DNA from: an uncultured Eubacterium sp.
GTDB taxonomy: Bacteria; Bacillota; Clostridia; Peptostreptococcales; Anaerovoracaceae
NCBI GenBank assembly: GCA_947367725.1
Contig: CANBFZ010000120.1
Span: 1-6,095 of the forward strand
DNA length: 6,095 nt
Reading direction: 5' to 3'
Below are positions 5,251 through 6,095 of this stretch, in pieces. Each line of letters opens with the position of its first letter. The first letter of the stretch is position 1. The translations under genes were made by a program, and so were the position numbers. The notes under the pieces are model-generated. The model was not told the DNA's origin and searched no databases. It was given only the letters and a program-made list of their open reading frames with translations.

Positions 5251-5350
5251 GTGGAAGTATTCATAAAAAAGTGGAAGTATTCATAAAAAAGTGGAAGTAT
5301 TATGGTATAACTTGCTGTATCCACAAAAAACTGGACGTATTACGGAAAAT
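5251..5350. repeat. Five-unit 20-bp tandem repeat array, progressively degenerate
   Basis: Units at 5251-5270, 5271-5290, 5291-5310, 5311-5330 and 5331-5350. Units 1 and 2 are identical (GTGGAAGTATTCATAAAAAA); unit 3 shares its first 11 bases; units 4 and 5 keep GTAT at the same offset (5317-5320, 5337-5340) and, in unit 4, the A6 tail. GTAT therefore recurs exactly every 20 bp five times (5257, 5277, 5297, 5317, 5337). The array begins 3 nt after the winged-helix stop codon and ends exactly where the AAAGGAGG ribosome site of the next gene begins. Twenty bases is about two helical turns, so equivalent positions face the same side and the A-tracts are phased. Twenty is not a multiple of three, which argues against coding. 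Likely an operator or bend element; the protein bound is unknown. Confidence 0.8.
5303..5311 (+). promoter_or_regulatory. Candidate extended -10 promoter inside the repeat array
   Basis: TGGTATAAC in unit 3 resembles the TGGTATAAT of the promoter at 5023-5031. No good -35 stands at 16-18 nt, but extended -10 promoters can do without. It would give a start near 5318 and a leader of about 47 nt for the nucleotidyltransferase, with units 1 and 2 just upstream and units 4 and 5 downstream of the start. Confidence 0.4.
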
Positions 5351-5364
5351 AAAGGAGGAATCGT

Positions 5365-6095
5365 ATGAATCAACCGGTATTGGTGATTATGGCTGCAGGC
5401 ATGGGCAGCCGTTACGGAGGGCTTAAGCAAATTGACCCAATCAGTGATAAAGGAGAAATCATCCTTGATTTTTCCCTTTATGATGCTATGATGGCAGGCT
5501 TTGAGAAAGTAATTTTTATTATTAAAAAAGAAAATGAAGCGGATTTTCGCGCGCTGATTGATGAGAGGGCGGGAAAATATATGGAAGTTGCGTATGCTTT
5601 TCAGGAACTTTCCGATATTCCGGCAGGTTTTCCGATTCCGGAAGGCAGGGTGAAACCGTGGGGCACCTGTCATGCGGTACGCAGTGCGCGTAAGCTCATC
5701 GATGGACCTTTTGCGGTCATTAATGCGGATGATTACTATGGTCCGGGCGCGTTCCAGACCATTTATGACTACCTTGAAAAAGCAAAAGATGATGAAAAAT
5801 ACCGATATTGCATGGTGGGCTATCAGCTTGAAAAGACTTTGACGGAGAATGGGCATGTAGCCCGCGGTGTTTGCGAGGTCGGAGACAACGGACAGCTTGT
5901 GGACATTGTAGAGCGAACAAAAATTATGTATCATGATGGTGGCATTGCATTTACGGAAGATGACGGTGCGACATGGCAGTCTTTAGCGGAGGGTACGACG
6001 GTTTCCATGAATTTCTGGGGGTTTACCGAGTCTTTCGTCCATGAAATAGAGGCACGTTTTCCAGCATTTCTGGACAAAGCCCTTGTGGAAAATCC
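5365..6095 (+). CDS. Nucleotidyltransferase family protein (sugar-phosphate NTP transferase), cut by window edge
   Basis: The first 243 residues are visible. Enzymes of this fold transfer a nucleotidyl group from an NTP to a phosphorylated sugar or alcohol, giving activated precursors for surface polymers. The NTP-binding signature VIMAAGMGSRYGGLKQ (7-22) is intact with its Gly-rich loop and Lys21; EIILDFSLYDAMMAGFEKVI (31-50) matches the family's second motif; PWGTCHAV (98-105) and INADDYYG (119-126) provide the base and metal-binding elements (Asp122/Asp123). Residues 146-220 form the sugar-acceptor lobe (YCMVGYQLEKTL, GHVARGVCEV, VERTKIM, NFWGF). The first four motifs match the uridylyl/thymidylyl-type group rather than a classical GalU or RmlA, so the exact sugar is open. 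Start: ATG 5365, 6 nt after AAAGGAGG (5351-5358). It lies behind the winged-helix gene and repeat array, which probably regulate it. Relatives are usually about 300 aa, so roughly 60 residues are missing at the right. Confidence 0.9.
   Translation, partial: MNQPVLVIMAAGMGSRYGGLKQIDPISDKGEIILDFSLYDAMMAGFEKVIFIIKKENEADFRALIDERAGKYMEVAYAFQELSDIPAGFPIPEGRVKPWGTCHAVRSARKLIDGPFAVINADDYYGPGAFQTIYDYLEKAKDDEKYRYCMVGYQLEKTLTENGHVARGVCEVGDNGQLVDIVERTKIMYHDGGIAFTEDDGATWQSLAEGTTVSMNFWGFTESFVHEIEARFPAFLDKALVEN

Noticed and set aside
5217..5426. Plus-strand open frame across the repeat array giving a Lys/Ile-rich repeat peptide
   Set aside because: No ribosome site; the 20-bp period is not a multiple of three, and the frame overlaps the end of the winged-helix gene and the start of the nucleotidyltransferase.
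5281..5934. Minus-strand open frame of 217 codons at the right end
   Set aside because: Antisense of the nucleotidyltransferase, which has intact catalytic motifs and a strong ribosome site; the reverse frame shows no recognisable domain.

Overview
The window looks like chromosomal DNA from a low-to-moderate GC Gram-positive anaerobe, most likely a Clostridia (Lachnospiraceae or Eubacteriales type). The basis is strong AGGAGG-type ribosome binding sites before almost every gene, an AT-rich codon style, close sigma-A promoters, intrinsic terminators with T-runs, and gene families common in that group. The exact genus cannot be read from the sequence. No rRNA, tRNA, CRISPR array, insertion sequence or phage gene is seen.

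Layout, left to right. (1) 1-204, minus: the first 68 codons of an ECF-like sigma-70 family sigma factor, running off the left edge, with a candidate ECF-type promoter just upstream. (2) 366-914, minus: a complete DUF2148 ferredoxin-domain protein with a four-cysteine cluster and its own sigma-A promoter. (3) 915-1415: no intact gene. It holds the decayed 3' end of a second sigma-factor gene on the plus strand (region 4 only, frameshifted at a TA-repeat tract), a 23-codon ORF behind it, and a strong terminator. (4) 1416-3853, minus: a two-gene operon of an M20 metallo-amidohydrolase followed 29 bp later by a GltS-like multi-pass transporter. (5) 3998-4936, plus: a divergently transcribed LysR-type regulator; the 144-bp shared intergenic region carries both promoters and a candidate LysR operator. 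(6) 5054-5248, plus: a 64-aa winged-helix-like DNA-binding protein with its own promoter. (7) 5251-5350: a five-unit, 20-bp tandem array filling the whole gap up to the next ribosome binding site. (8) 5365-6095, plus: a sugar-phosphate-type nucleotidyltransferase, running off the right edge.

How they work together. The central unit (LysR, amidohydrolase, transporter) reads as an import-and-hydrolyse pathway: the transporter would bring in a small carboxylated conjugate such as an N-acyl amino acid, the cytoplasmic amidohydrolase would cleave it, and the LysR protein would sense the substrate or product and switch on the operon. The substrate is not determined by the sequence. At the right, the small winged-helix protein, the repeat array and the nucleotidyltransferase may form a regulator-operator-target unit. 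The rest is ordinary. The repeat array is the least expected structure; I see no clear new defence or mobile system.
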